Shown here piece after piece: positions 1 through 8,103 of a DNA stretch of 32,587 nt. Origin of the DNA: a virus. The position numbers and the translations under genes are program-made. Within the stretch, counting starts at the first letter, position 1. Each line of letters starts with the position of its first letter. The notes beneath the pieces are model-generated. The model worked only from the letters and a program-made list of their open reading frames with translations, was not told the origin of the DNA and did not search any database. The stretch lies in the IMG/VR virus record IMGVR_UViG_3300030419_001042, positions 1 to 32,587 of that record. The stretch is one strand, 5' to 3'.

Positions 1-17
1 TAAATCATGCAGCTAAG

Positions 18-347
18 ATGTCTAAAAATCCACCTTTATTTAAAAAATTATTTGCAGGGAGTAGTGTAGAACAAGAAGCTATGGATGCATTTGCAGCTAA
101 AAAGAAAGCAGAAGCTATGGAAGAGGAGTTACGTAATTGGATTAACATGGTACATGGTCCAAATGCATGGAATGATCTTTTAAAGATGCAAGCTAAAATT
201 CGTAAGCAACGACAAGAAACCTTATATAAACAAGCTGAGCTGCGTAGAAATATGCTTCAAGTAGTAGGAATCATATTATTAGGAATCGTCTTTGTAGGGG
301 CTGTCGTAGGAACATTATGGATGCTTGTACAAAGCGAGACAATATGA
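18..347 (+). CDS. Small C-terminally anchored membrane protein, possible lysis protein
   Basis: A 109-residue protein with a charged, helical N-terminal part (about residues 1-80, rich in K, E, Q and A) and one hydrophobic segment at about 82-105 (LQVVGIILLGIVFVGAVVG), followed by a short polar tail. This predicts a single C-terminal membrane anchor with a cytoplasmic helical body. The reading frame stays open to the left edge, but another frame ends in a stop at 14-16, just before the ATG at 18, which supports starting here after a preceding gene. Its stop overlaps the next start (ATGA at 344-347). The neighbouring lipoprotein/transmembrane gene suggests a lysis cassette, so a holin-like role is possible. 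I see no diagnostic holin motif and do not assign one. Confidence 0.6.
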   Translation: MSKNPPLFKKLFAGSSVEQEAMDAFAAKKKAEAMEEELRNWINMVHGPNAWNDLLKMQAKIRKQRQETLYKQAELRRNMLQVVGIILLGIVFVGAVVGTLWMLVQSETI

Positions 348-571
348 TTTATGCACATAAAAATTATAGGCTTGAAGTAAGAAGAGATAAAGGTAAATTC
401 TATATTAATAATAAGTTATCATTCCAAGGATTTGCTTTTAAAGCATTAATAATGTTTATAGATAATTGTAATGATAATAATGTTAGGTCTAAATTTAAAT
501 CACAGTTATCTATGAGAGAACAATGTAAATTTAAAGAGAGGGGAAAAGATGATAAGGAGAAAACTTTATGA
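344..571 (+). CDS. Hypothetical small basic protein (75 aa)
   Basis: Unrecognised. The frame is open from an ATG at 317, but the start at 344 is preferred because it forms an ATGA overlap with the stop of the upstream gene, the usual sign of translational coupling. The product is 75 residues, basic, without a membrane segment or signal peptide, and rich in K, N and F. Its stop also overlaps the next start (ATGA at 568-571), so three small genes in a row are coupled stop-to-start. That arrangement suggests a shared lysis or host-interaction function, but the sequence itself gives no functional clue. Confidence 0.55.
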   Translation: MIYAHKNYRLEVRRDKGKFYINNKLSFQGFAFKALIMFIDNCNDNNVRSKFKSQLSMREQCKFKERGKDDKEKTL

Positions 572-990
572 GGTATTCAATACTGCTTATGTTATTATTA
601 GCGGGTTGCCGTACGGATTTTTCAGATATTGTTACAGGTGCTGGCGCGTCGGGCGCTGCAGCTGTTGCAAGTCTAGTTACAAGCAGTCCTGTGATAGTTG
701 CAGGTGTGACTGCGGGTGGTGCCCTGGCTGGAAGCATAGCAGTGGATGACGCACCTTTAAGTGCTGCTGACTATGGCGGTGAAGATGGACAGATAAATTC
801 GTTTTACGAACTAATGTCTTTCGCTATTGCAAACTTTATGCAACACATGATTGGTATCGCAGTTGTTGTTGGAGTACTATGGTTACTTGCTGGCTACTTA
901 GGTGCACGTAAGAAGAGACCTGAAGAAAAAGCTCTTGAATCACAGCTATCACTTTTAGTAGATAAGATCGGAAAAATGAAGGAGAAGTAA
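568..990 (+). CDS. Lipoprotein with transmembrane domain, candidate unimolecular spanin
   Basis: A 140-residue protein. The N-terminus is a short lipoprotein signal peptide with lipobox LLAGC, so Cys14 would be lipidated. A Gly/Ala/Ser/Val-rich stretch follows at about 23-58. A strong hydrophobic segment at about 93-112 (IGIAVVVGVLWLLAGYLG) is followed by a positively charged, helical tail (ARKKRPEEKAL...). A lipobox plus a C-terminal inner-membrane anchor is the arrangement of phage T1-type u-spanins, which link outer and inner membrane in the last step of lysis. The Ala/Gly-rich stretch could instead be a second membrane segment, which would argue against a spanin. It is coupled to the upstream gene by ATGA and separated from the next by one base. 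Confidence 0.6.
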   Translation: MRYSILLMLLLAGCRTDFSDIVTGAGASGAAAVASLVTSSPVIVAGVTAGGALAGSIAVDDAPLSAADYGGEDGQINSFYELMSFAIANFMQHMIGIAVVVGVLWLLAGYLGARKKRPEEKALESQLSLLVDKIGKMKEK

Positions 991-991
991 T

Positions 992-1705
992 ATGGAAATT
1001 CCTATATACAGAGGCGAGCCTTTATTCGTTGATAAACCTGGCTCATGGTGGTCACCATTTCCTGAAAAAGCCCAAGGATATAGGCAGAATATATTTCATA
1101 ATACATTTGATTTTAAAAAAGGTAATCCAGGTAAAATCTTAAAAGCTAAAACAAATCTAGATGATTTTAGAGAAGCTATGCGAAGAGTGATTGTAAAGCA
1201 TCATACTAATCGAGGTGGAAGTAAACCAATATTTGTAATGCCAGATAGACCTTATATGAAAATGTCTATAGCAGAGGCTTTTAAACAATTAGATAAAGAT
1301 ATAGCTGATATAAAAGCTGGTAAAATAACTTTAGAAAAGCTAGCTGAAAAGAATGCATTATTTAAAGAAGGATATTTTACAGGAAAACTAGGAGAAACTC
1401 TTAAACCTAGGGTAGCTTGGGGACAAACTTTAAGACCTCTTGTAGGTCCATTAGCAGATGCTACAAAGAGAACTGCTAAAACCTTAGGCAAAGGTGCACT
1501 TAAAGTTGCAGGGCCTGTTGGGTTAGGTATTGGAGTTCATGATAGTGTTAGGCCTGGAGGTGATTGGAGTAAAGGAATAGTAGGTGCATTTAAACCTTGG
1601 CATCCTGATCCAAATAATCCTGCTCATTCTCATTTACAAACAATGGATCAGTATAGAGAAAAGATAAAAAATCTAATTGGAAAAGGTCCTTTATCTAAGA
1701 ATTGA
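992..1705 (+). CDS. Hypothetical protein with possible ADP-ribosyltransferase-like N-terminus
   Basis: A 237-residue protein of unknown function. The N-terminal 60 residues read YRGE (6-9), then a GSWWSPFPEKAQGY block (about 17-30), then GKILKA. This spacing resembles the YRG ... WFT..P..A..Y ... GKVLKV pattern I associate with ADP-ribosyltransferase-like phage proteins, although a catalytic glutamate cannot be placed. The middle is charged and helical. Residues about 165-185 are glycine-rich and mildly hydrophobic, and the tail is rich in Pro, Asn and His. The start has a GGAGAAG ribosome binding site, and the gene ends inside promoter-like motif A at 1697-1722. It could equally be a structural protein of unknown role. 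Confidence 0.5.
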   Translation: MEIPIYRGEPLFVDKPGSWWSPFPEKAQGYRQNIFHNTFDFKKGNPGKILKAKTNLDDFREAMRRVIVKHHTNRGGSKPIFVMPDRPYMKMSIAEAFKQLDKDIADIKAGKITLEKLAEKNALFKEGYFTGKLGETLKPRVAWGQTLRPLVGPLADATKRTAKTLGKGALKVAGPVGLGIGVHDSVRPGGDWSKGIVGAFKPWHPDPNNPAHSHLQTMDQYREKIKNLIGKGPLSKN

Positions 1706-1722
1706 ACGTCCCCTATAACATA
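1697..1722 (+). promoter_or_regulatory. Putative phage promoter, motif copy A
   Basis: The core TTGAACGTCCCCTATAACA (1702-1720) matches copy B at 32154-32172 in 15 of 19 positions; over the wider 26-base block it matches in 21 of 26. It overlaps the stop codon of the upstream gene and lies about 20 bases before the nrdJ start. Single-subunit phage RNA polymerases use promoters of about this length with a TATA- or TAAA-like element just before the start site. That this is such a promoter is inference from repetition, strand and position. Confidence 0.5.
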
Positions 1723-1740
1723 CGCTTAAAGGGGGTAAAT

Positions 1741-3501
1741 ATGTTACACAATCAAGAATTTAAAGGACCAGAAGCATCTATCTCGCAAGAAATAGATGAA
1801 ATGAAATACCGTCAGAAAGACGAAAGTTTTGATCAAAAGATTAAAAGAATAGCCAGAGCATTATCAGATGGAATAGAACATCGATATGAACTAGAAAGTA
1901 TATTAGGCAATATGAGATTTTTACCAGCAGGTAGAGTACAATCTGCTATAGGATCTAATAGGATTACCACTGCATATAACTGTTTCGTGTCAGGAGTAAT
2001 CGAGGATAACATGAATAGTATAATGGAGAAAGCCAGTGAAGCTGCTGAAACAATGCGTAGAGGGGGTGGGATTGGTTATGACTTTAGTCGCATCCGACCA
2101 AGAGGCGACAAAATTAAATCACTCGATAGCCAGGCTAGCGGTCCTGTTTCCTTCATGGGTATCTTTGATGCTGTGTGTCAAACCATCGCTAGCTCAGGAC
2201 ACAGACGTGGGGCGCAGATGGGTGTCCTTAGGGTCGACCACCCGGATATTGAAGAATTCGTTATGGCTAAACGTAATTCTGATCGTCTTACTGGTTTTAA
2301 CGTTAGTGTTGGTGTAACTGATAAATTTATGGAGGCTTTGACAAATGATTTGGATAGCAGCTTTACATTGGAATTCGAAGGAAGACCATACAAGACCATA
2401 TGCGCAAGAGAGCTTTGGGATAAAATCATGGATAGCACTTGGGACTGGGCTGAGCCTGGTGTTTTGTTTATTGATCGTATAGCCGAGATGAATAATCTTT
2501 ACTACTGTGAAGATATATTTGCTACAAATCCGTGTGGAGAACAACCCCTACCACCGTATGGCGCGTGCTTATTAGGTTCATTTAATTTAACTAAATATGT
2601 TGAAGAGAAGATGGTTAATAGGGAAAGTGTAAATACATTTAACTTTCCTCAGTTTAAAGAAGATATACATCATGTCGTGAGGGCAATGGATAATGTTATT
2701 GATAGAACCATCTATCCACTTAAGCAGCAAGCAGATGAAGCTAAAGATAAAAGAAGAATGGGTTTAGGTGTAACTGGCTTAGCAAATGCTGGAGAGATAA
2801 TGGGTTTCCCATATGCCTCTGAAGAATTTATGACATGGGCTGAAAAAGTATTTGCATGTTTAAGAGATACCTGTTACAAAGCATCAGCTTTAGTAGCAAA
2901 AGAAAAAGGACCTTTCCCATTATATAGAGAAGATTATTTAAAATCTAATTTTGTTAGAGGCTTACCAGCTTCTGTTAAAAAGTTAATTAGAGAACATGGA
3001 ATTCGTAATAGTCACTTAACTTCTATAGCGCCTACTGGTACTATTAGTTTAGTTGCTGATAACGTAAGCGGAGGAATTGAGCCTGTATTTAATCATTATT
3101 ATGACAGAACTATTCAAACTTTTGACGGTCCAAAGACCGAGAGAGTAAAAGATTATGCCTATGAAAAAGGAGTAGAAGGACGATCAGCTAATGATATAAA
3201 TGTTAAAGAGCACTTAGCTGTATTATTACTCGCACAAAATTATATAGATAGTGCGTGTTCAAAAACTTGCAATGTAGGTGATGACGTTACATATGAAGAT
3301 TTCAAACAAGTTTATGTTGATGCCTGGAAGGGTGGGGCGAAAGGATGTACTACGTTTAGGCTTAGCGGTAAAAGATTTGGAGTACTCCAGACCGTGGAAA
3401 AAGAAGAGAACAACTCAGATGAGACTGAGACAGTTAAAGAAGAGGAGCAAGTTGAAGCTTGTTTTATAGATCCACAAAGTGGTCAAAAGGAATGTGCTTA
3501 A
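1741..3501 (+). CDS. nrdJ: Adenosylcobalamin-dependent (class II) ribonucleoside reductase
   Basis: Reduces ribonucleotides to deoxyribonucleotides for phage DNA synthesis using a B12 radical cofactor, which the host must supply. The frame is open from 1702, but the ATG at 1741 follows a strong AGGGGG ribosome binding site, giving 586 residues. Visible motifs, in order: YNCFVSG (first redox cysteine), the catalytic loop NPCGEQ, GACLLGSFNL (second redox cysteine), APTGTISLVADNVSGGIEPVF (phosphate-binding and glycine-rich region), and a Cys-containing C-terminal tail that could re-reduce the active site. No NrdB partner is present, as expected for class II. The gene sits between lysis-type and tail genes rather than with the replication genes, and has its own promoter-like motif. 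Parts near 2040-2260 look more GC-rich than the surroundings. Confidence 0.93.
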   Translation: MLHNQEFKGPEASISQEIDEMKYRQKDESFDQKIKRIARALSDGIEHRYELESILGNMRFLPAGRVQSAIGSNRITTAYNCFVSGVIEDNMNSIMEKASEAAETMRRGGGIGYDFSRIRPRGDKIKSLDSQASGPVSFMGIFDAVCQTIASSGHRRGAQMGVLRVDHPDIEEFVMAKRNSDRLTGFNVSVGVTDKFMEALTNDLDSSFTLEFEGRPYKTICARELWDKIMDSTWDWAEPGVLFIDRIAEMNNLYYCEDIFATNPCGEQPLPPYGACLLGSFNLTKYVEEKMVNRESVNTFNFPQFKEDIHHVVRAMDNVIDRTIYPLKQQADEAKDKRRMGLGVTGLANAGEIMGFPYASEEFMTWAEKVFACLRDTCYKASALVAKEKGPFPLYREDYLKSNFVRGLPASVKKLIREHGIRNSHLTSIAPTGTISLVADNVSGGIEPVFNHYYDRTIQTFDGPKTERVKDYAYEKGVEGRSANDINVKEHLAVLLLAQNYIDSACSKTCNVGDDVTYEDFKQVYVDAWKGGAKGCTTFRLSGKRFGVLQTVEKEENNSDETETVKEEEQVEACFIDPQSGQKECA

Positions 3502-3512
3502 TGGAGAATTAA

Positions 3513-5633
3513 ATGGCAAGTAAAGTTATACCAGTTACTAACTTACCTGAGTTTGGTGTAGTTAAAGATCCACCAACAGTTGGGTTAGCACCTAACATAT
3601 TTACTGATGCAAGAAATATAAGATTCCGAGATATGGCTGCATGGAAAATGAGAGGTGACACAGCATTATTTGCAGATTTAAATCCTACTATGCCTACTAA
3701 TTATTCTGCAGGTAAAATAGTTTTTGTTACTTGGTGGAATAATCCTAACTTAGTTCCTAGTAATAATACTTATTATGTATTTGTAATTGAACAATTATTA
3801 ACTTCTGATAGTAGTGTAAAAGGTCATAGAGTATTTATTCAAAAAGCAAATGATACTGCAGTTAATGCTATGAATGATGTAACACCTACTACAGATTTAC
3901 AAGGTACTGGAGCTAACTTAGGTTTTTCAGCATCTACTAATTGGCAATCAACTGAATTTGCAGGTGGGTTTTGTTTAATATTAAATAATGGTATTGAAGC
4001 ACCTCATTATATGATGGACCTTACTGATAATACTACTATAGGTGATGTACCTAACTTAGCTAAATTACCTGGATGGGAATCATATAACTCAGCTCCTAAA
4101 GTATTAGAGGCTACAGTTAGATTAGCGTTTGGTAGTACCGGAGTCACAATTGATAATCCTAGGTTATTTGATTTAGGACAAAAAATAGATTTTACTAAAA
4201 ACACTTTATTTGTAACTAAACAAACTCCTAATGAAACTACAACTGAATGTGCGCCTGTAGCTGCAGGAACTAATGCAGGAAGTAACGCGCCTAATGGTGG
4301 GGTAATAGCAACTAACTTTGTACCAGGAGATGTACCAGGAAGTCCTGCAACTAATCCAGCTGGAACAAACTTTCAGTATGCAATATATAATAATCCTGAT
4401 ACTAATACTACTAATATTGTTTTTAATACTAATATAGTAGCTGATGATGTTGTAAGATGTTTTGTAGTATCAAGGAATCCTATTGAGACTAGCTGTGGTG
4501 TTATAAGAGCATTTGGTAATTTCTTAGTTGCAGGTAATTTAAAAGAAACCACAACTGCTGGTACTATACGTATACTACCAGGAGTTGTAAGAACTTCTGA
4601 TGTTGCAGTACCAGGTTCAGTACCACAAAACTGGAATCCATTTGCACCAGGAACAAATACAGCAGACGAATTTACATTATCAGATACTGCGACTGTGCAA
4701 GACTTAGTACCGCTTCAAGGTAATATGTATATTTATACTAATACCTCTATACATAATTTAAGATTAACTAATAGTGCTGTAACACCTGTTGCATTTACAC
4801 CAGTTACTTCACAGTATGGTTGTCAAACAACTGATGGTGTTATAGAGTTTGATGGTAAACATTTAGTTGTAGGTAGTAATGATATTTATTTATTCTCAGG
4901 AAATCCTGGAAATATAGCTTCAATTGCTGATGCAAAAATTAGAGATTACTTTTATGAAAATTTAAATAATTCAAAAGCTAATTTATTATTTACATTACGT
5001 AATCAAGCTAATGATGAAATATGGATTTGTTATCCTAAAGGTACTAGTACTGTTTGTAATGAAGCATTAGTATATAACTTTAGATTAAATAATTGGAGTA
5101 CTAGAGATTTAAATGGAATTGTATCCGGCACTATCGCACCTGTTAAAGGTTCAGGAAATAATGAAAGACCTTGGACTACAAGCACAGTTAGCTTTGATAA
5201 ATTATTTCCAGTACTTGCACAAGTATGTACATCAGGAACAAGTAATTCTGGTTCTTCTATCTTAGCAGCAGATATAGGTTATACACATAGAGTATTAGAT
5301 AATAGTGATGACCCTTATACTTCTTATTTAGAGCGTGAAAATTTATCAGTAACTCCTGAGTTTTATACAGAATCTTTTAAGTCAATAGCTTTATTAACAC
5401 AAGGTACTGGTACATTAAATGTTAAAACAATTGCAAGTAATAGTCCAGGAGCTACAATAGATTTTACTAGTCCAACTGTTACAGGTACTTTTAATGTTGC
5501 TAGTTCATATAAATCTGATTCAAGATTAAATGGCAGATTTGTAAGTTATAGAATAGATGATGGCACAACTACATCAACATCATGGAACTTAGCAGGTATT
5601 CAAATAGAAGTTCAAGATGGAGGAACAAGATGA
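3513..5633 (+). CDS. Tail nozzle-like structural protein (T7 gp12 / P22 gp10-like)
   Basis: A 706-residue protein. The N-terminus contains the pattern NLPEFGVVKDPPTVGLAPN followed by FTDARNIRFRD and K.RGD, which is widespread at the start of podovirus tail tubular B/nozzle proteins. The rest is Thr/Asn/Ser-rich beta-strand-type sequence without membrane segments, as expected for a beta-propeller virion protein. Position supports the call: in T7 the nozzle protein immediately precedes the internal virion proteins, as here. Start ATG 3513 follows a GGAGA ribosome binding site. The stop overlaps the next start (ATGA). Identification rests mainly on the N-terminal pattern; a generic phage stabilisation protein is the alternative label. 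Confidence 0.6.
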   Translation: MASKVIPVTNLPEFGVVKDPPTVGLAPNIFTDARNIRFRDMAAWKMRGDTALFADLNPTMPTNYSAGKIVFVTWWNNPNLVPSNNTYYVFVIEQLLTSDSSVKGHRVFIQKANDTAVNAMNDVTPTTDLQGTGANLGFSASTNWQSTEFAGGFCLILNNGIEAPHYMMDLTDNTTIGDVPNLAKLPGWESYNSAPKVLEATVRLAFGSTGVTIDNPRLFDLGQKIDFTKNTLFVTKQTPNETTTECAPVAAGTNAGSNAPNGGVIATNFVPGDVPGSPATNPAGTNFQYAIYNNPDTNTTNIVFNTNIVADDVVRCFVVSRNPIETSCGVIRAFGNFLVAGNLKETTTAGTIRILPGVVRTSDVAVPGSVPQNWNPFAPGTNTADEFTLSDTATVQDLVPLQGNMYIYTNTSIHNLRLTNSAVTPVAFTPVTSQYGCQTTDGVIEFDGKHLVVGSNDIYLFSGNPGNIASIADAKIRDYFYENLNNSKANLLFTLRNQANDEIWICYPKGTSTVCNEALVYNFRLNNWSTRDLNGIVSGTIAPVKGSGNNERPWTTSTVSFDKLFPVLAQVCTSGTSNSGSSILAADIGYTHRVLDNSDDPYTSYLERENLSVTPEFYTESFKSIALLTQGTGTLNVKTIASNSPGATIDFTSPTVTGTFNVASSYKSDSRLNGRFVSYRIDDGTTTSTSWNLAGIQIEVQDGGTR

Positions 5634-7072
5634 CAGTTACCCAACCTTCTCAAGATCCTAATAAAGATGCAGCAACGTCAGCTTGGGAACAACAAGTTAC
5701 TGAAGCTACTAATAGAATACAGCATGAGATAGATAATATAAATGAAAGTGTTGTAACATCAAGTCCTAAAGTTGCTATTTATTCTAAGACACAAGATGGA
5801 GCAGTTCAATCTTTTACACCCCCTGCTGATGGAGATGGGTTTGTTGCTTACTATACTTATACAGATACATTACCTACTTTACCTGTAACTGGTCAAACTT
5901 TTTCAGCATTTTCAGATGAAGAAATTGATTATGAAATAGAACAGTACAGAGAAGTTGCTGGAAGACCTACAAATCCTGGTACTGTTTCATATGTCGTAAG
6001 TGGTGGATCATGGACTTCAAGTTCTAATTGGACTAAAACAAAACCTACAATGGCGGGAGTTAATGTATGGGTTTGTAAAGCACAAATTGTAGGATCTGCT
6101 GGTCAGACAGTTGTTGCTAAATGGAGTAATCCTAAATTATTATATGGTGGCCAAATTGGTGAAGGGACTTTATATTATACAACTGCACAAGCTAGTGCTC
6201 CTTCAGCGCCAACAGCAACAGGTTATGATTTTAATACAGGAACATTTACAGGTTTAACAAGTGGATGGCAGTATGTACCAATTACTTCAGCAATGGGTGG
6301 TGGTATAACTATATCAGATAAACATTGGCAAGTTAGTTTTCATGTAGAAGTATCTGAAACAAGTGAAGATCAAATATTTACATGGGGAACACCGGTTGGT
6401 TTTGTACCTATGGGCTCTACATTACAATCAGATAACTTTAGTTCAGGTAGTGCTGGTTGGCAAATAGTAAGAAATACAGGTAACGCAGAGTTTAATAATA
6501 TAACTGCAAGAGGTGTGTTAGATGCTAGTAGTATTACAACAGGTACTCTTGATTGTAGTGGTATAACTGTATCAAACTTAAATGCAGGTAGTATAACTAC
6601 AGGAACTCTTGATGCTAGTAATGTTACTGTAACTAATTTAAATGCTAGTAATATAACTACAGGAAATCTTACAGCTACTAATGTTAACTTTGGTGTTATA
6701 ATGCAGGTTGTTCAAGGTAGTTATAGTGGTAGTGCAACTGTAGCTACTCTTACTGCTACTAACAATAGTAATTTTAATACTATATTAGTCGCTATAGCTA
6801 ACTGTTATGTCTATTCAGGTGCTTCTGAAGAACAATCTGATGGAAGTAAAAATCCATCTACTGGTTCTAATACCTTAACATTAACAGGAACAGGAGTAAA
6901 TTTATCTGTAGGAGCATCAGCACCTACTAGTCAAAGAAATGAATCAAAATCTGCTACCATTAAATCAGGAACTTTAACAAAAGGTGCTACTTACACTGCA
7001 ACAAGTAGTGTTACTGGGAATTATACTTATGGTGGTAGTGGTAATATTTTAATATTTGAGGTCAAAATATAA
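5630..7072 (+). CDS. Tail fibre / receptor-binding-like protein
   Basis: A 480-residue protein. The frame is open from 5582, but ATG 5630 has a GGAGG ribosome binding site and overlaps the previous stop, so it is the likely start. The N-terminal part has a helical segment (about 15-45). The middle contains Trp/Ser/Thr-rich beta sequence with GGSWTSSSNWTKTKPTM-type motifs. Residues about 297-354 hold three 20-residue repeats of the form L(D/N)A(S/G)xITTGTLDAS. The C-terminus is Ser/Thr/Gly-rich. Similar repeats occur in the stalks of phage fibres and lambda J-type tip proteins, and fit a trimeric beta-helical shaft. Together with its place beside the nozzle gene this suggests host recognition. 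The exact fibre family is not recognised. Confidence 0.6.
   Translation: MTVTQPSQDPNKDAATSAWEQQVTEATNRIQHEIDNINESVVTSSPKVAIYSKTQDGAVQSFTPPADGDGFVAYYTYTDTLPTLPVTGQTFSAFSDEEIDYEIEQYREVAGRPTNPGTVSYVVSGGSWTSSSNWTKTKPTMAGVNVWVCKAQIVGSAGQTVVAKWSNPKLLYGGQIGEGTLYYTTAQASAPSAPTATGYDFNTGTFTGLTSGWQYVPITSAMGGGITISDKHWQVSFHVEVSETSEDQIFTWGTPVGFVPMGSTLQSDNFSSGSAGWQIVRNTGNAEFNNITARGVLDASSITTGTLDCSGITVSNLNAGSITTGTLDASNVTVTNLNASNITTGNLTATNVNFGVIMQVVQGSYSGSATVATLTATNNSNFNTILVAIANCYVYSGASEEQSDGSKNPSTGSNTLTLTGTGVNLSVGASAPTSQRNESKSATIKSGTLTKGATYTATSSVTGNYTYGGSGNILIFEVKI
6518..6691 (+). repeat. Three tandem 60-bp in-frame repeats in the fibre-like gene
   Basis: Units start at 6518, 6578 and 6638. The first two are 20 codons; the third is recognisable for 18. 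Each begins TTA (G/A)AT GC(T/A) and encodes the pattern L-(D/N)-A-(S/G)-(S/N)-I-T-T-G-(T/N)-L. Copies differ mainly at synonymous or conservative sites, so they are old or under selection as a protein repeat rather than a recent DNA duplication. Confidence 0.75.
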
Positions 7073-7546
7073 ATGATAAGATTAATAGAGGACAACGATA
7101 CATTTGACGCTATACAACTTATGAGAAGATACACAATTAATAATGGTGACTTCTTTGGTTTTGATTATAATGAAGCATCATGGATGAGATACTTCTTAGA
7201 TATAGTGGAACAACAAAAAACAAATCCACACTATTTAGCTATAGGTGATTTTACAGAACATAATATAGTGGGATTCTTAACAGCAACATCTTATGTAAAC
7301 CATTATGATAATAGATATGTAATGGATGTTAAAGATTGTATTGTAAATTTAGAAAATAAAAATAATGCTTTTGTAGTATACAGATTATTCGATGCTATGA
7401 TAGAGCATACTAAAAAACACGGTGGTAAACACTGGAGGGCAGACTCAGCACGAGGAGAAAGTGATTCGTTTAAATATGGAGAGGTATTAAAACGTAGATA
7501 TAATTGTCAAATAAGTGCGTCAATAAGGGGCGTCATAGGAGAATAA
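7073..7546 (+). CDS. GNAT-fold protein, possible T7 gp13-like internal protein
   Basis: A 157-residue protein. It starts IRLIEDNDTFDAIQLMR, the beta1-alpha1 pattern common in GNAT acyltransferase folds. A central strand (YLAIGDFTEHNIVGFLTAT) would be beta2-beta4, and a later helix (YRLFDAMIEHTKKHG) precedes WRADSARGES. No clear acetyl-CoA P-loop (Q/RxxGxG/A) is visible, so catalysis is doubtful. In T7, gp13, which lies just after the tail tubular genes, is also classed with the acyltransferase fold as I recall it, and this gene occupies the same position. It is either a degenerate structural GNAT or an acetyltransferase acting on phage or host protein. It is adjacent to the fibre gene, with no gap. 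Confidence 0.5.
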   Translation: MIRLIEDNDTFDAIQLMRRYTINNGDFFGFDYNEASWMRYFLDIVEQQKTNPHYLAIGDFTEHNIVGFLTATSYVNHYDNRYVMDVKDCIVNLENKNNAFVVYRLFDAMIEHTKKHGGKHWRADSARGESDSFKYGEVLKRRYNCQISASIRGVIGE

Positions 7547-7548
7547 AT

Positions 7549-8103
7549 ATGGGTGGAGGAAGAAAATCACCACAAACAACTACAGTTTCTGGAGGAATAG
7601 ATCCGGAATTTAAGCCGTATCTTGAGAGAGCACTGTCAGATGTTACTGCAAGATATGAAGCAGATGTTGCAGGTGGACCAGATGCAATTGTAGCAGCAAT
7701 GGATCCTAGTCAAACAGGAGCTCTTGATACTCAACAAGCATTAGCTAACCAAGCTATTACTGGAACTGGTGCTTATGATTATACAAATGCTATGAATAAA
7801 GATATACAAAATGTTGTAGGCTCAGCAGCAGGTCAAGCAGCACTTGGTGGTTATGGTGGTTCAGCTAGAGCACAGAAGATGATGGCTAGCGCAGTTGGTG
7901 ATAAGTCAATGCAGTATCAACAACAGCGACAGCAAGATATAGCAGGTGGAGCTAAAGCACTTGGAGAAGTTGGTAGTGCTAGACAAGCATATCAGCAACA
8001 AAGATTAGATGCACCACATACAGCAGCATCAAGATACTTTGGTTACTTAGGTTCTGCACCACAACAACAAACCCAGACTACAACTGGTGGAGGAGGTAAG
8101 TAA
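7549..8103 (+). CDS. Putative internal virion protein (T7 gp14-like position)
   Basis: A 184-residue protein. The frame is open from 7504, but ATG 7549 follows an AGGAGA ribosome binding site and starts right after the upstream stop, so it is preferred. Composition is Gly/Ala/Gln-rich with long stretches such as YQQQRQQD and PQQQTQTTTGGGGK, and there is no enzymatic motif. The N-terminus (MGGGRKSPQTTTV) resembles N-termini of small ejection proteins in many podoviruses. Its place at the head of a cassette of very large virion-type genes fits a gp14-like protein that forms part of the DNA-translocation channel. The assignment is by position and composition, not clear homology. The stop overlaps the next start (TAATG). 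Confidence 0.5.
   Translation: MGGGRKSPQTTTVSGGIDPEFKPYLERALSDVTARYEADVAGGPDAIVAAMDPSQTGALDTQQALANQAITGTGAYDYTNAMNKDIQNVVGSAAGQAALGGYGGSARAQKMMASAVGDKSMQYQQQRQQDIAGGAKALGEVGSARQAYQQQRLDAPHTAASRYFGYLGSAPQQQTQTTTGGGGK

Noticed and set aside
317-343. Longer starts for several + strand genes (317, 1702, 5582, 7504)
   Set aside because: The downstream ATGs at 344, 1741, 5630 and 7549 sit in stop-start overlaps or follow clear ribosome binding sites; the longer starts have neither.
2036-2317. 93-residue alternative + strand frame inside nrdJ, and a 63-residue one at 3278-3469
   Set aside because: The nrdJ frame here carries conserved reductase motifs. The alternatives have no ribosome binding site and arise from the more GC-rich stretch.
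6518-6691. Regular 60-bp repeats as a possible CRISPR or iteron array
   Set aside because: The repeats are adjacent with no spacers, are in frame within a fibre-like gene, and vary mostly at synonymous or conservative positions: a protein stalk repeat.
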